The position numbers and the translations under genes were made by a program. DNA of 64,000 nt from NCBI GenBank assembly GCA_005406025.1, contig BGZK01000223.1, forward strand, positions 186,001-250,000, given 5' to 3'. Shown piece by piece: positions 11,452-21,443 of this stretch. The DNA comes from Eumeta japonica (taxonomy: Eukaryota; Arthropoda; Insecta; Lepidoptera; Psychidae). The notes below the pieces were generated by a model. It made no database searches, was not told the DNA's origin, and saw only the letters and a list, made by a program, of their open reading frames with translations. Numbering within the stretch: the first letter of the stretch is position 1; the number at the start of each line of letters is the position of its first letter.

Positions 11452-11507
11452 CAAATGCTCAAAAGCCAATTTAGGTGAATAATGATATATGGATTTACAG
11501 ATATATG
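11452..11507 (+). repeat. Direct repeat, copy 2 (duplicated exon end)
   Basis: A diverged copy of 11092-11147, including a second potential splice donor TTTAG|GTGAAT. Together with copy 1 it brackets the nested MITE, suggesting a tandem duplication older or younger than the insertion. Confidence 0.75.
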
Positions 11508-11889
11508 TAGTTGAAATTATTATTATTCGCAATTCAACCTACATTTCTATCTTGTGACAGATGCCTATTAGCTGCAGTCGACTGCATTATGATCCAGTCA
11601 CAGCTGGAAAGATCGTTATTGCCTGTTGTGTACTGCACAACATAGCACTTCAGGCAAACATCTATGTCCCTCCATTGACACAGGCACAAGCAGAACAAGA
11701 GAGAGAGGACTCCAAATTCAAGGCCCGATGGTCAAAGATGAAGAAAAGAGAATTGACAGTGAGGCTAAAGTTGAACCTCTTGAAGATTTACGTAATATAC
11801 AAGAAAACAAAGAATTTCTTAAAGATCTAGTTGTCCGACAATCTTTAATTATACGGTTATGGCAGAAACAATTAGAAGGTAACAGTTAG

Positions 11890-12215
11890 GTCTGTTAAAA
11901 TCAATATATTAAGTTAAACAAATGTTAATGTTAATTTGTGAATAATATTGAACTTACAAGACTTATATTATGATCTCATAAAATGTAACTTAAATATTTT
12001 AATAGTAATTGCTTTTAAATAAGTGTACTTGATTTTATTAAATGTCTACATCTGTAAACTTAGTCTATCACAAAATAATATAAACATGAGAATAAATTTT
12101 AATAAATCTGTTAGTTTAGAAAACCATTTCATCAAATAAAATAACTTGTAGTAAAACGACTTAGTTTATGTTGGAAAAATGAGATATCTTTAGTTTTAAA
12201 CAAGTACTTTGTTTT
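11890..12215. other. 3' flank of the Harbinger relic
   Basis: AT-rich sequence after the last transposase stop. It probably holds the element's 3' untranslated part, but no terminal repeat pairing with the 5' flank (9613-9870) was found. Confidence 0.4.
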
Positions 12216-12700
12216 TTACCCGACTGAGGCGAAGCCCAAAAGAAGGATTATGTGTATGGTCTGTATGTATGTACGTCCGTTCCTGCTCCCTCGGTAACTT
12301 AAACTTATAAACCGATTTCGATAAACAACACGTCGTTTGATTTGACTTAGTGGAATTAGCGTTACTGAGTAAATTAAAATTAAAAAAAACATCGATTTTT
12401 TGGTGCCAAATTATGTTTTAAGTTATTTTTTTCTAATCTGTTGAGTGGGATATCGATATAAATGGTTTTAAGAGCAAATCACGTAAACGTGTACAATTTG
12501 ATGTTTAGAACTAATTTTACAAAAAAAATGACAAATGATAATATCCTGTAATTTTACTTATAATTATTATCCAAAATTTTTTTACACGACTACGCGACAG
12601 CAAAGACGGTAGTGATTTCACACGTGCCTGCGTATGTATGTGAATGTAATAAACTCGAAATGTTCCAACGGTTGAATGGATTTTTTTTTCAATGAGGTAC
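12216..12700 (+). repeat. Lepidopteran CCCGACTGCGGC-type dispersed repeat, largest fragment
   Basis: It begins TTACCCGACTGAGGCGAAG and runs through GTATGTATGTACGTCCGTTC and AACCGATTTCGAT, a word order that I know from a common non-coding lepidopteran repeat. Two shorter pieces start TTACCTGACTACGGCAA at 35050 and TTAGCCGACTGCGCAAC at 50539. The stretch from 12590 (ACGACTACGCGACAGCAAAG, then GTATGTATGTGAATG) looks like a second, diverged unit. Confidence 0.5.
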
Positions 12701-13402
12701 TTATCGATTCGTTTAAACCGTACGATGGCTATAGGCTGAGTTAGATTAACTTAGGTTTTATTCTAGTAACTTAATAAAGCTTAATAAGTTTTAATAACTT
12801 AACAAAATGACGAGAGAAAAGAAAAAAATTGCATACTACCCTATTGAGTGACATATTCAATAAGTAATTTAAAATAAGAATGATTTTCGTAGATCGTAGT
12901 GCAGCAATAACTCTGTTTAAAAATTACATAATCTGAATTATAATTTATTAATAACAATGTACATCGATAAAAGTTTATCATGTCTATTACGAGACAAAGA
13001 AATTGACACCGTTAATGACAAAGCAAATCGTATACATTGTCCTTTGACGGTCGTGGTCGGATATATCCCACAAACAAAATTATGACAAAGAGGCCAGTGC
13101 CGGATATATCAGACAAATTACTCTTTTCTTAATCTCTTGTTCATACTTTATTTTCACATAATTAAAGTACTGATCTCAATAAATGAAAGAACAAAAATGA
13201 AAACATATATGATTGTAATGAATCAAATAGTTTTACTAATACATAAATTAACATTAGATTTTATCCCAGAAACATCATAATATCGTGATAAATAAAAAGA
13301 CATTTTCTTTAATGCGAATCATCGATTTTCTTATATCCTTATTAAAGCCAAGGTGATGTGACAGTTACTTTATTTTTATTTTTTTTTTGTTATGATGCTG
13401 CG
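12701..13402. other. AT-rich stretch with repeated CGGATATATC words
   Basis: CGGATATATC occurs at about 13058 and 13102, and again at 14132. The spacing is irregular, so this is at most a degenerate motif cluster. No ORF was found. Confidence 0.35.
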
Positions 13403-13441
13403 TCGATAACGTCAAAGCTGCAATAGCTTTGACGTTATCGA
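13403..13441. repeat. Perfect 17-bp hairpin, GATAACGTCAAAGC stem
   Basis: TCGATAACGTCAAAGCT, a 5-nt loop (GCAAT) and then the exact reverse complement. The stem is GC-balanced, unlike chance AT palindromes. It could be the core of a small foldback MITE or a structured RNA segment; no further arm pairing extends it beyond the perfect 17 bp. Confidence 0.9.
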
Positions 13442-13516
13442 AGAATTCATTTAGAAATTTTCGATTCTAAACTCGTTGAAATGAATTTTATGAATCAACA
13501 TTTTTTTATAATATAG

Positions 13517-13860
13517 TCGAGAGACAAACGAGCAGGCGAATCATCAGAAATAGACGACCACTGCCGCCCATGTTTACATCCAATTCAAAAAGTGGAATGA
13601 TGGACGGGGAAGTGGAATGATTAATGCGGGAGTAGTGTTGAAAAGGAGAGAGAGTTGATGGAGGGGCTTTAATGATAAAGGGGAGAGTGGGGTGATAGAG
13701 AGAGAAGGGGCCACCAGAACTTTCACTCACAGCATGTAAAGAAATAGTAGAAACTGTTACTTCCTGTCTGTATTCTGTGATGCTGTGGTATTTCATCGGT
13801 CGAGTTGGTCCATTTTCATGCTGTAGCCAAGTTGACTAAAGCATAGCTCTACCACAGATT
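13517..13860 (+). repeat. Lepidopteran GAGCAGGCG / CCGCCGCCCATG dispersed repeat
   Basis: It starts ACAAACGAGCAGGCGAATCATCAG and reaches CCACTGCCGCCCATG, the well-known lepidopteran repeat head. Its far end carries GGTATTTCATCGG...GAGTTGGTCCATTTTCATGC and AAAGCATAGCTCTACCACA, matching the other end of the same repeat as I recall it. The middle is unusually purine-rich (about 13595-13710, runs of GGGGA and GAGAGA) and looks locally expanded. The 96-codon minus-strand ORF across it is incidental. Confidence 0.6.
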
Positions 13861-14474
13861 TTTGTTTTATAAATTACTGTTATTGATCTTTAATAATTAC
13901 CAATATAGTAAAAGAGGTTTGTAATTAAATATTTACATTATACCAACCTAAAATAAATTCGTAAGTCACTATAAAATTGAATTTAATCCACTCACTATAG
14001 AAATGCAATTTGCCTTTATTCTAAAAGACTATGTTGGAAAAGCCGACTGCTTATGATGTTATTATATTTTCATTGTCATTATTATGAACACGATTCTATT
14101 AAATTTTATTAGAATTTTTAGAACCCTTGTCGGATATATCCTACCCCTTCATACGTTACATAATTTGATCATTCCATAAGTGTTGTTCTTTTAATATTCC
14201 TTATTTAACAAATTAAAAAAAGCGTATATATATAAGAAGTATATAAAAAAGTTATTACTTTTTTAAAATGTATCTACCAATGTATTTTATTTGCTCTAAA
14301 ATATTTAATTTTCATGATTTTTTTATGAATTCATAAATGAATAGTTAGTTATATTTACGATATTCTTCTACTTTACTTTCAAGTTTTATTAAATACCCTG
14401 TAGTTATTCAATAATTATAAGTTTAGTGTTCTGTGTTATTTTATTACATTATTCCCTTTTATATTAAGTACTGA
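13861..14474. other. AT-rich stretch, nothing recognised
   Basis: Plain AT-rich DNA with one more CGGATATATC word near 14132. Confidence 0.4.
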
Positions 14475-14810
14475 TCAGAAAACATAGGAGCGCGTCACAG
14501 TACACACGACAGATGAGAAACATCGAAATTGACGGTTATTGAACGAATTTATAATAAATTTAAAAAAAACTAATAAATAAATAAAATATAGAGTTCTGTC
14601 ATTAAATACATTTTTATTGTTATTTTTATCATAACAATACAATATTGAGAATAGAATACAAAACACACGGAGAATAAACGAAGAACATGGCACACGTGTC
14701 TCGCTCACACAAAACAGGAGACAGCGGCGGCGGAGGGAGGGCGTGACGACACAAGAAAGCGTCACGTAGTTAGCTGTTACAGTCATCGCCGAAGTGCGCC
14801 AATAGATGTT
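14475..14810. repeat. Possible dispersed element with CGCGTCACAGTACACACGAC start
   Basis: Two GC-rich ends (14488-14535 and 14690-14805) enclose an AT-rich core. The left end has GCGCGTCACAG; the right has AAGCGTCACG and GCTGTTACAGTCATCGCCG. It resembles lepidopteran repeats that I have seen, but no second copy lies in this window, so the assignment is weak. The 103-codon minus-strand ORF across it is not convincing as protein. Confidence 0.25.
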
Positions 14811-15439
14811 TCACATCAAAACACCACCATAGCCATACTCACTGTCAACAAGCATATTGATCGAATTACGCAATATTTTATCAAAACTTAAACAATTCCG
14901 TCATATGGTTATATAAGTTTCACTAAAAGTGATAACGTAATGTGACACCAAACGCCCGAAAAAATAGCTCTCGGTTGAAAACATCTAATAAAATAGTATT
15001 TGTAAACCATATGCCATGTATTGTTATCTGCTTCTATACGAGAAGAGTTTCACATAAGACACATGCTTTACACGAATTTCAAAGTTAAGACAATATTTTC
15101 AGCTTTAAAAGAGAACATCAGGTTGATGCATGAAATACACCAGGAGAAGAGATATTTATTTTACATGTTGATAACGATAGAAGATATCATTAAGAAGTCC
15201 CAGATAACATTATCGCGGCATAGGTGTCGCGTGTGTTATACTTTTTAAACGGTTACTTTTTTGACAATAAAATAAAAATCAATAATATTTATTTTATCAT
15301 TTCAAATCACAGCTTTATTAATATAAAAACGATTATGGTTCTAAAAGCGTGTGTTTTGAATGTAGACTTGGCTGTCAAATATTTCCTTACTTGCTGCGAC
15401 TCTTGCTATATGTATGGCTCCGGCTGACTGCAATTTGCC
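14811..15439. other. AT-rich stretch upstream of the candidate 5' exon
   Basis: Short ORFs at 15021-15248 and 15224-15427 show no recognisable motif. Confidence 0.4.
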
Positions 15440-15713
15440 ATATTTGATAGGTTGTTTTTTAACGTGATGAACGCCGACTGCACGCACGAAAAAGCATGAT
15501 TCATTGTCGCGTTTCTGTCTGAGCCGAGCGTGCGAGCGAGAGCGCGGAACAAGCGATCTCTCTTCCACTCCATCGGCCGATGAGTCCGAGTAGAAGAGAG
15601 ACAGCGGAAGCACACAATCTACACGTGAAAAGTTTTGTCAACTGTTTATAAAGTGAAGTGAAAAGCTAATGTGGTTTCCATTGTTTATTACAACAACAAT
15701 TGCAACAAAAAAG
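15440..15713 (+). promoter_or_regulatory. Candidate promoter and first exon with splice donor
   Basis: A GC-rich island contains GAGCGTGCGAGCGAGAGCG (GAGA-like), then an AC-rich leader, and ends in the donor AAAAAG|GTAATT at 15714. An ATG at 15669 opens a short frame, MWFPLFITTTIATKK, that reaches the donor at phase 0 and has a hydrophobic start. The layout (GC-rich start region, AC-rich leader, consensus donor) resembles a 5' exon of an insect gene or lncRNA. There is no TATA box and no visible downstream exon, so this remains a hypothesis. Confidence 0.35.
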
Positions 15714-16654
15714 GTAATTAATTCTTGCATTTTCAGAATTTCATTAGCAATATAATCTCATTTATTTGTTCTTTGATTATTAAAAAAAAATAGCAACGAT
15801 CGGCTAGTACAGGAATAATAGGTTATGTTCCAATTTTGACTAAAAAATATAAAAAGTCAACTGATTTTATTTAGTATTCAATGCAAAAATATACAAGATG
15901 TAAATAAAGTGTTAATAGCACATTGTCACTTTTAATTAATCTGTATAATTTAAGTACAAAAGTATTTGAATTAACGAGTGCAAGTAAATGTTAATTTGTC
16001 GAAAAAAAATGCAATTTTTAATGAACTCTCTCCGTATCATACAAAATAATAATAATTCAATGATAATAATTCAATTCAATTCATAAAAGTATGCAATTTT
16101 TCATCAATGTTTTCTTATGACGTTATCACGTAAAATTCTCGTCCGTACACCGACTTTTTACCAAGGTTTTTACGTGCTAAAGATTTATGCGTTACATTAA
16201 TCCATTCTCCCATATTTCTTCTATACAATATAGAAACTCCATATTTTGAAGTGAATCACTTTCATCACAAGAAACCAGTTTCATATAGTCGATATTTCAT
16301 TAAAACTTTTATCTTCCGCCGTGAGGCGCTTAAAAAGTTCACCGTAAGTTCTTTGATAAAGGACTCTTCAAATTATATTTACTCATAGCTATATAGCTTA
16401 TAGCTTCGTACCTATCGCACGTGGATGAATAAAGATGACATTTGATTTTAAAAAAGACAAAAAAAAAATCTGTGCATAATAATATGCATACATACTTACT
16501 TTAGTTATACACTGAAGTTAAGACACCCACATGCATTTGAGTTACTCAAAAATATACAAAGTTGTTTCTTGATCATTTAGTGCCGTTATGTTAATTCTTG
16601 CCGTCAACATTCCAAAAGCGATCACAGCGCTACTCATTTATAAATGGCCGCTAT
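15714..16654. other. AT-rich stretch, nothing recognised
   Basis: If the donor at 15714 is real this is intron. The AATTCAATGATAATAATTCAATTCAATTC stretch near 16050 is a simple imperfect repeat. Confidence 0.4.
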
Positions 16655-16720
16655 GCTCAGAATTTGAAAATAAAAGTCGGTCAAGTACAAGTTCGACTCG
16701 TACATAAAGGATTCCGTAGA
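16655..16720 (+). repeat. 5' piece of the GTACGGAACCCT family
   Basis: GGTCAAGTACAAGTTCGACTCGTACATAAAGGATTCCGTA is a diverged form of the head of the family (GGCCAAGTGCGAGTCGGACTCG...GGGTTCCGTA). A reversed copy of the same head lies at 17236-17276. Confidence 0.55.
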
Positions 16721-17235
16721 TCCATACAATGTTTTAAAAATAGTTGAGTAATGGCAGGCCGTCCCCGTCCCCTTCGCTGCCCCCGCCGCCTGTGCCGCTC
16801 GAATTTACCCATCGCTTGAGTTTTATTTCACTGTACGAGTGTAATGATTTCACACGACTACAATAAATTTATTTTGTCGCACGAGTGCAAATAGGTCACT
16901 TTACTTCACGAGCGCTAAAAGACAGTGTGAATAGAATATATAGCTACAGATTACTGTTATATACCTTCTCTGAATTGTACCTAATTGTAATTTAGCTACC
17001 TACGATTTTCAGAATTATTAAGCAGGTACCTATCTAGTCTAATTAGCATCTGTCACCTTTGTCTGGGATACTGTAGGAGGTGAGTGTGCGTACTTATGTG
17101 TCTATTTTATTATTGCTGCAAAATAGGTACCTTGGGAGGTACGTACATAATTAAATATTCTACTCAATAGTTAGTTACGTCCTTATTCATTAGTGCACCA
17201 ACTTCAGACAAATTTTGACACTGTATGGTGCAAGA
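16721..17235. other. Region between two head fragments of the repeat family
   Basis: A pyrimidine/GC patch, CCGTCCCCGTCCCCTTCGC (about 16760-16800), stands out. Otherwise AT-rich with no gene. Confidence 0.35.
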
Positions 17236-17276
17236 ACAAATTAAAATGCGACTCCGACTCACACTTGGCCGGTTTT
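17236..17276 (-). repeat. Reversed head of the GTACGGAACCCT family
   Basis: On the minus strand it reads CCGGCCAAGTGTGAGTCGGAGTCGC, the family head. It lies opposite in direction to its neighbours at 16655 and 17380, so the locus holds at least two insertions or an inversion. Confidence 0.65.
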
Positions 17277-17379
17277 TGGTTGTTTTACTTGAGCAGATAT
17301 ACACTATAGTTATTCTAGTTAGACATTTGTTTGTATGTACAAGCATTACAAATATCGAGCAACAAAAGCTGATTCTTGT

Positions 17380-17702
17380 ATGAAAACCCCCACTATTTTC
17401 TTCTAATTTTCACTAATTTTTCAGGTTATTTTATTTTTGATATTTATTGTAATAGTTGCTATAGTAATACATATTCTGTAAAATTTTCAAGCATCTAGTT
17501 AATGCCCTTATAACTTTAATTTATTTTCAGTATTTGTTGTTGTACAGTAATATATAATCGGTAAAAATTTCAAGTCTCTAGCTATTACAGTTCAAGAGAT
17601 AGAGCCTTGTGACAGATGGACAGACAGACGGACAGACCGCGAGCCTCAGTAATAGAGTTCCGTTGGTATCCGTTGGTATCCTTTGGGTACGGAACTCTAA
17701 GA
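17380..17702 (+). repeat. 3' part of the GTACGGAACCCT family
   Basis: It contains two internal near-repeats (GTAATACATATTCTGTAAAATTTTCAAG... and GTAATATATAATCGGTAAAAATTTCAAG...). It then has AGAGATAGAGCCTTGTGACAGATGGACAGACAGACGG and ends CTTTGGGTACGGAACTCTAA. That order is diagnostic of the family. A 10-bp direct duplication (CCGTTGGTAT) occurs near the end. Confidence 0.7.
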
Positions 17703-19138
17703 AAAGATTAAAAGTAACAGGTCATTGATTCATGTTGTTATTTATAGCCATGAGTCTGAATAATTGTTGCACTGCTTCGACATGTTCGATATATTAAAGG
17801 TCTAAAATATTGATAAAATAATATAATCTTAGCAAAATAGCTAAAAAATATATAATAAAGCTAATAAATATTACTGATTGTCGATATTATTATTAGATTA
17901 ACGGATTAAATTTTTAATTTAAATAATAAAACGTTAGAAAAAGTATTATTATTGCATATCAAACCAAATTACTAAAATTAAAATATTTTATCTTAGTGCA
18001 TAGGTAAGCTACACAATTATGAAGGCAATTTTACGTTTGATAGAGTACTAAGTATATGTTTTTGCAGTTGAGAAATATGTTATTAGAAATTTCCGGATAT
18101 TAATCGTCTATCGTATCATAATTTGAAATATAATTTGAAATATTCTATTATAAAGTCATAAATTGATGTTAGATATTAAACCTTCTATTATTAAAGAATT
18201 GAGTAAAACATGTACTATCTATTTTACATGGCATCTTTGTTTATTCTATTACATATAGAATATTTGTAACATATGCTGGAGTTTCATATCTTTTTCTTCT
18301 GCAGGTGTGTATTTACTGAATTTTTAAGAATTTCCATATTTTATAAAAGTTTCGAGGTAGAACTCTGTATTAAGATTTTTGAAGATAAATATAATAATTA
18401 AGATTTCACATAATAAATATTCAATCGTTGAATTCTTTGAACACTCCATATTTCATTACAATATTTTTGCTAACGGTAGCAAACGTACCTACAAACAGCG
18501 AAATCTACGGACGCGGAAGTGACACCCACGATCTACATTCCCCATCATCAGAACACTAAAATACGAGGTAGCCTATAATACATAAAATAGCCCAAAACAT
18601 ATTAACCTTAATTCACGCAGCTCCTTAGCACGATCGATAGAATGAACAGTCAACAAAGGCAACGATAATGCTTGTCAGCCTCGTTAATATGCTAAGCCCC
18701 GATTATACAAAGTCAAATCTCACCCATTGAACGACTAGAGGGAAAATTTCATCAAGATACGTCGAAAGCAATTAAAGGCCTCTTCAAACTTCTTAAAGCC
18801 GTCTTCTTTGTTAAGTGAAAGACTCGAGGCACCAAATACGATCGGATTAACTGCTGTCTTTCGAGTTTTTAACACAAGAAATACTTTTTAAATTGTAGGG
18901 GCACACCTGAAATGTTGTTTTTAATGTTTCCGCTGGGCGCACTCGCCATTCAATCGTTTATATCTGGATGACTCCAATAAGGTGAATTAGCCTTTATTTT
19001 AAAGTGTGGTGTTATGTTGCTTTAAGGTCGTTGCTTGCAGTAAATATATAATAACTAACTTCAAGAGAACAAATATTTTAATTTTATAAACAATTATAAC
19101 GAAATTAGTCTTAGGAACTCGTTATTTATGCACAGTTA
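17703..19138. other. AT-rich stretch with a less AT-rich block at 18480-18830
   Basis: No ORF. The block at 18480-18830 has fewer runs of A/T, with words such as GGACGCGGAAGTGACACC and CACGATCGATAG, and could be conserved non-coding DNA. Confidence 0.3.
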
Positions 19139-19180
19139 ACTGGTCCGGCAGACGTTGTTTTGCCCTTTCCAATAGGTGGC
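19139..19180 (+). repeat. GGCTCGGCAGGCGTTG family, diverged 5' piece
   Basis: ACTGGTCCGGCAGACGTTGTTTTGCCCTTTCC parallels the start of the copies at 5251 and 21355. The similarity ends after about 40 bp. Confidence 0.5.
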
Positions 19181-19185
19181 ATATA

Positions 19186-19440
19186 ACTATATGACCTCCG
19201 GCACCGGCGTAAGATTCATTCCTTCATCATTTGCGTCAATTGATCTAGATGTTAATCTCAACGTTAGTCTCGCTTCTCTTTCCATGCCGGTGCTGCCCTT
19301 GATTCCATCTCCATCACGATTTTTTATTATGATCACGATCCCACACCCAACTTCGACCCCAATTGCCTTCAAAATTTTTGTCCTATCCCGTTAACGATTC
19401 CATTGGCCATTCTACTGTCAATTCCAAATCCACTATTTGC
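19186..19440. repeat. Degenerate hexamer array (CNATCC / CCGGCA type)
   Basis: The stretch can be cut into degenerate 6-mers such as CATTCC, TTCATC, TTAATC, CATGCC, GATTCC, ATCTCC, ATCACG, ACGATC, CGACCC. The C-containing third to sixth positions recur with period 6 and occasional slips. The opposite-strand counterpart (GGAATC / GAAGCC type) appears at 31066-31170 and 31500-31640. The open frames on both strands (19176-19394 and 19187-19372) follow from the periodicity, not from coding. Confidence 0.5.
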
Positions 19441-20639
19441 CAAAGTTCCAATCTGGACGGAAGCCGAAGGTAAATGCTGACATCAAAATAAAACAGAAGT
19501 TTATTACTAAAACAACTAAAAATTCTTTCACTCGACCTACTACACTATCCTTGATAGTGAAATAGGCTGAGAGAGAAACTTTAAAATCGATTTGGTGGTA
19601 TAAATACGCAGATAAAACAGGGGAAAAAATGCTAGTTTTTTTTATCAAAACTTCCATGGATACGCGTACAATATATCATCAAAGTATTTATCATAATCGA
19701 ATAAAGAGTATAGCCACACATAGGAGACGAACACAAAGAAACATTTATTTAGGATAGATGATCACAGCTTTTAAACTAAAATGATATGGAATTATGTTAT
19801 AGCCTTTGGTACCATGTCTTGAATACGTTTTACATATAACACGTTTATAACAAGAGATTTTTAAAATTCTATATTATACACCTACTATAGAAAAACAAAT
19901 CGTATAATTATAATAATAAAATTTAAATCTGAAATCGGCAACACTCCAATTTATCCATCAATGTACTTCATTTAAAACTATTTCGTTTCGTTCGTTTCAG
20001 ACATTGGAATTCCACAACAGGACATAGTCTTTCTTCTTGATTTCCTCGAAGTACGGGTCTTGGATCCCCCGTAGACTAACTATGCGACCTTTACCAAGTC
20101 GTCCGACCATCTAACGGGCGGCTGTCATACGCTGTGACGTCTTCTTCGGTACCCGTTTACATATTAATAACTCTTGCGCAAAATTAAATATCAGCCATTT
20201 TCTATTTCAACTTTAAAAAAACATAGTGACGATACCGGCATGTCCTCAAAGAATCATCAGAAATATCGGGAACATATGAAATTCCCAACGCACAACTGTC
20301 CAGTATAAGGATTACATAGCCTGTGCTATCTTGTTAGGTCCGTCTACACGCAGCGACTTGCACGCGCGCTTACTTGTGCAAACTAGTTTGCGCAGACAAC
20401 CAGTAGGCCCTTGCCTGATGATATATTATGGTTTATGTCGTCAAAAACACTTATATATCTACTTCTATATAGATATAACTTATGACACAAGAGATATTTT
20501 ATGAAGACACATCTACGGTCTCTTGTAATATGTTACTCGAAGAATATCGATGCCTCCTTCTAAGAGTATGTAATGAGAGATGCCGCAATGTGACAACTAT
20601 TCACCGATCATCCGAGTAACTATTATCTAAGATCCAAAT
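19441..20639. other. Mostly unrecognised; one palindrome near 20380
   Basis: GCAAACTAGTTTGC at about 20381-20394 is a perfect 14-bp palindrome inside a CG-rich patch (TTGCACGCGCGC). Another GC-richer patch lies at 20040-20160. No ORF is recognised. Confidence 0.35.
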
Positions 20640-20940
20640 TACAAAGACGATTCGAGGAACTCGGAGCGGTGGGGGGGCGTGTCCGCCGACCCGTAAGTAA
20701 AAACGCGCGACACTTCAGCGCTAACTTTTTCAATAAGAACTTTGCGCCACGAAACTGTTTGAGAAAGTTCACATTACCCGCTAGGTTAACTATCTACTGT
20801 TCGCTCGCTCGCCAAAGTTGGCCGCTGACGGCGGTTAGTTGCTGTTTTCGTGATGTTACTTTTGACAACACTGTTGCAATCAATGGTAGGCCATTTATTC
20901 TTATTAACCATGTATATCGACCGAGATAAAAGGGACACGT
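20640..20940 (+). promoter_or_regulatory. GC-rich island with a strong splice donor
   Basis: A GC-rich block contains GGAGCGGTGGGGGGGCG and the donor GACCC|GTAAGTAA at 20693, followed by CG-rich DNA to about 20850 (TTCGCTCGCTCGCC, GCTGACGGCGG). An 86-codon ORF spans it but its Arg/Phe/Ala-rich translation has no recognisable domain. It could be a promoter with a short 5' exon, or a conserved regulatory element. Confidence 0.3.
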
Positions 20941-21354
20941 CGAAGGGCAAGTATTATACTTTTGTTATTTTTTTTTTTTGTAAATTTATCTAATTGATTT
21001 TATTCGCCGTTCTATAAAAGATCAGTATTGCAAGAATGACATAAATAATTTTCTAAGACGGTATCATTATCAAGTCATAACATCTGTTTGACCAACAATT
21101 ATTGTTTCGGCACGTTAAGAAAAATAGGTGAAAATGTGTTTTCAAAAAGGGACGTACCGATGTAACACATACATGAAGTTACTACGGTCTGAAATTATTC
21201 AAGTACAGCACCACAATAACTTCCCAACACACACGTGTGTAGTGTCGATCAATGCAATTTATGCTGTTAGCATTGATATATAAAAAAATATTTATATGTA
21301 TTTTTTTAAAAGTACCTTTTTACAGATCAATGCCTGTAAGGGTATATATATATA
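20941..21354. other. AT-rich stretch, nothing recognised
   Basis: It ends in a GTATATATATATA run that leads into the dispersed repeat at 21355. Confidence 0.4.
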
Positions 21355-21443
21355 ACTTGGCTAGGCAGATTTTATTCCGCTCTTTCCGATAGATAGCGTG
21401 CCCGCAATGTATACAACCGCTGCTTCACCCGAGTGGAAACAGA
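21355..21443 (+). repeat. Dispersed repeat, GGCTCGGCAGGCGTTG family, copy 2
   Basis: It matches 5251-5329 in order: CTTGGCTAGGCAG, ATTCCGCTCTTTCCGATA, TAGCGTGCCCG and CTGCTTCACCCGAGTGG. Its middle carries a small insertion (ATGTATACAACCG) relative to copy 1. Confidence 0.65.

Larger units (their letters stand above)
9871..11889 (+). pseudogene. PIF/Harbinger (HARBI1-type) transposase pseudogene with introns
   Basis: A HARBI1-like nuclease can be followed through spliced exons. Exon 1 (9871-10078) encodes the helical N-terminus with DELYRTFHLTKDIVLNLVDD. A 91-nt intron joins in frame to exon 2 (10170-10353), with FYACGSYQTRVGQL and SRSIHQVTQALN. Exon 3 (10442-10578) has GCITGTHLSIKQP. Exon 4 (10755 to about 10891) has VVNVDAGYPGSF. 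Exon 5 (10965-11113) has GDSGYILR and, after a frame change, TERCTKMLKARF. The last exon (from 11561) has LHYDPVTAGKIVIACCVLHN. Breaks: in-frame stops at 10328, 10530, 10760 and 11012, a frame or splice shift between exons 4 and 5, a second near 11030, and a third just after 11561. The first catalytic Asp (normally IDGTH) is Thr, the second (HD) is Asn, and the Glu in TER is retained. It is therefore dead. The accessory MYB-like gene and the terminal inverted repeats were not found. Confidence 0.85.

Noticed and set aside
13506..13796. 96-codon minus-strand ORF
   Set aside because: It is the reverse of a known type of lepidopteran dispersed repeat with a purine-rich expansion.
15341..15615. 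Two overlapping minus-strand ORFs (90 and 69 codons)
   Set aside because: Arg/Ser-rich translations of a GC-rich island, and the plus strand has the better exon-like signals.
19176..19394. Overlapping ORFs on both strands
   Set aside because: Open frames on both strands follow from the degenerate hexamer periodicity rather than from coding.
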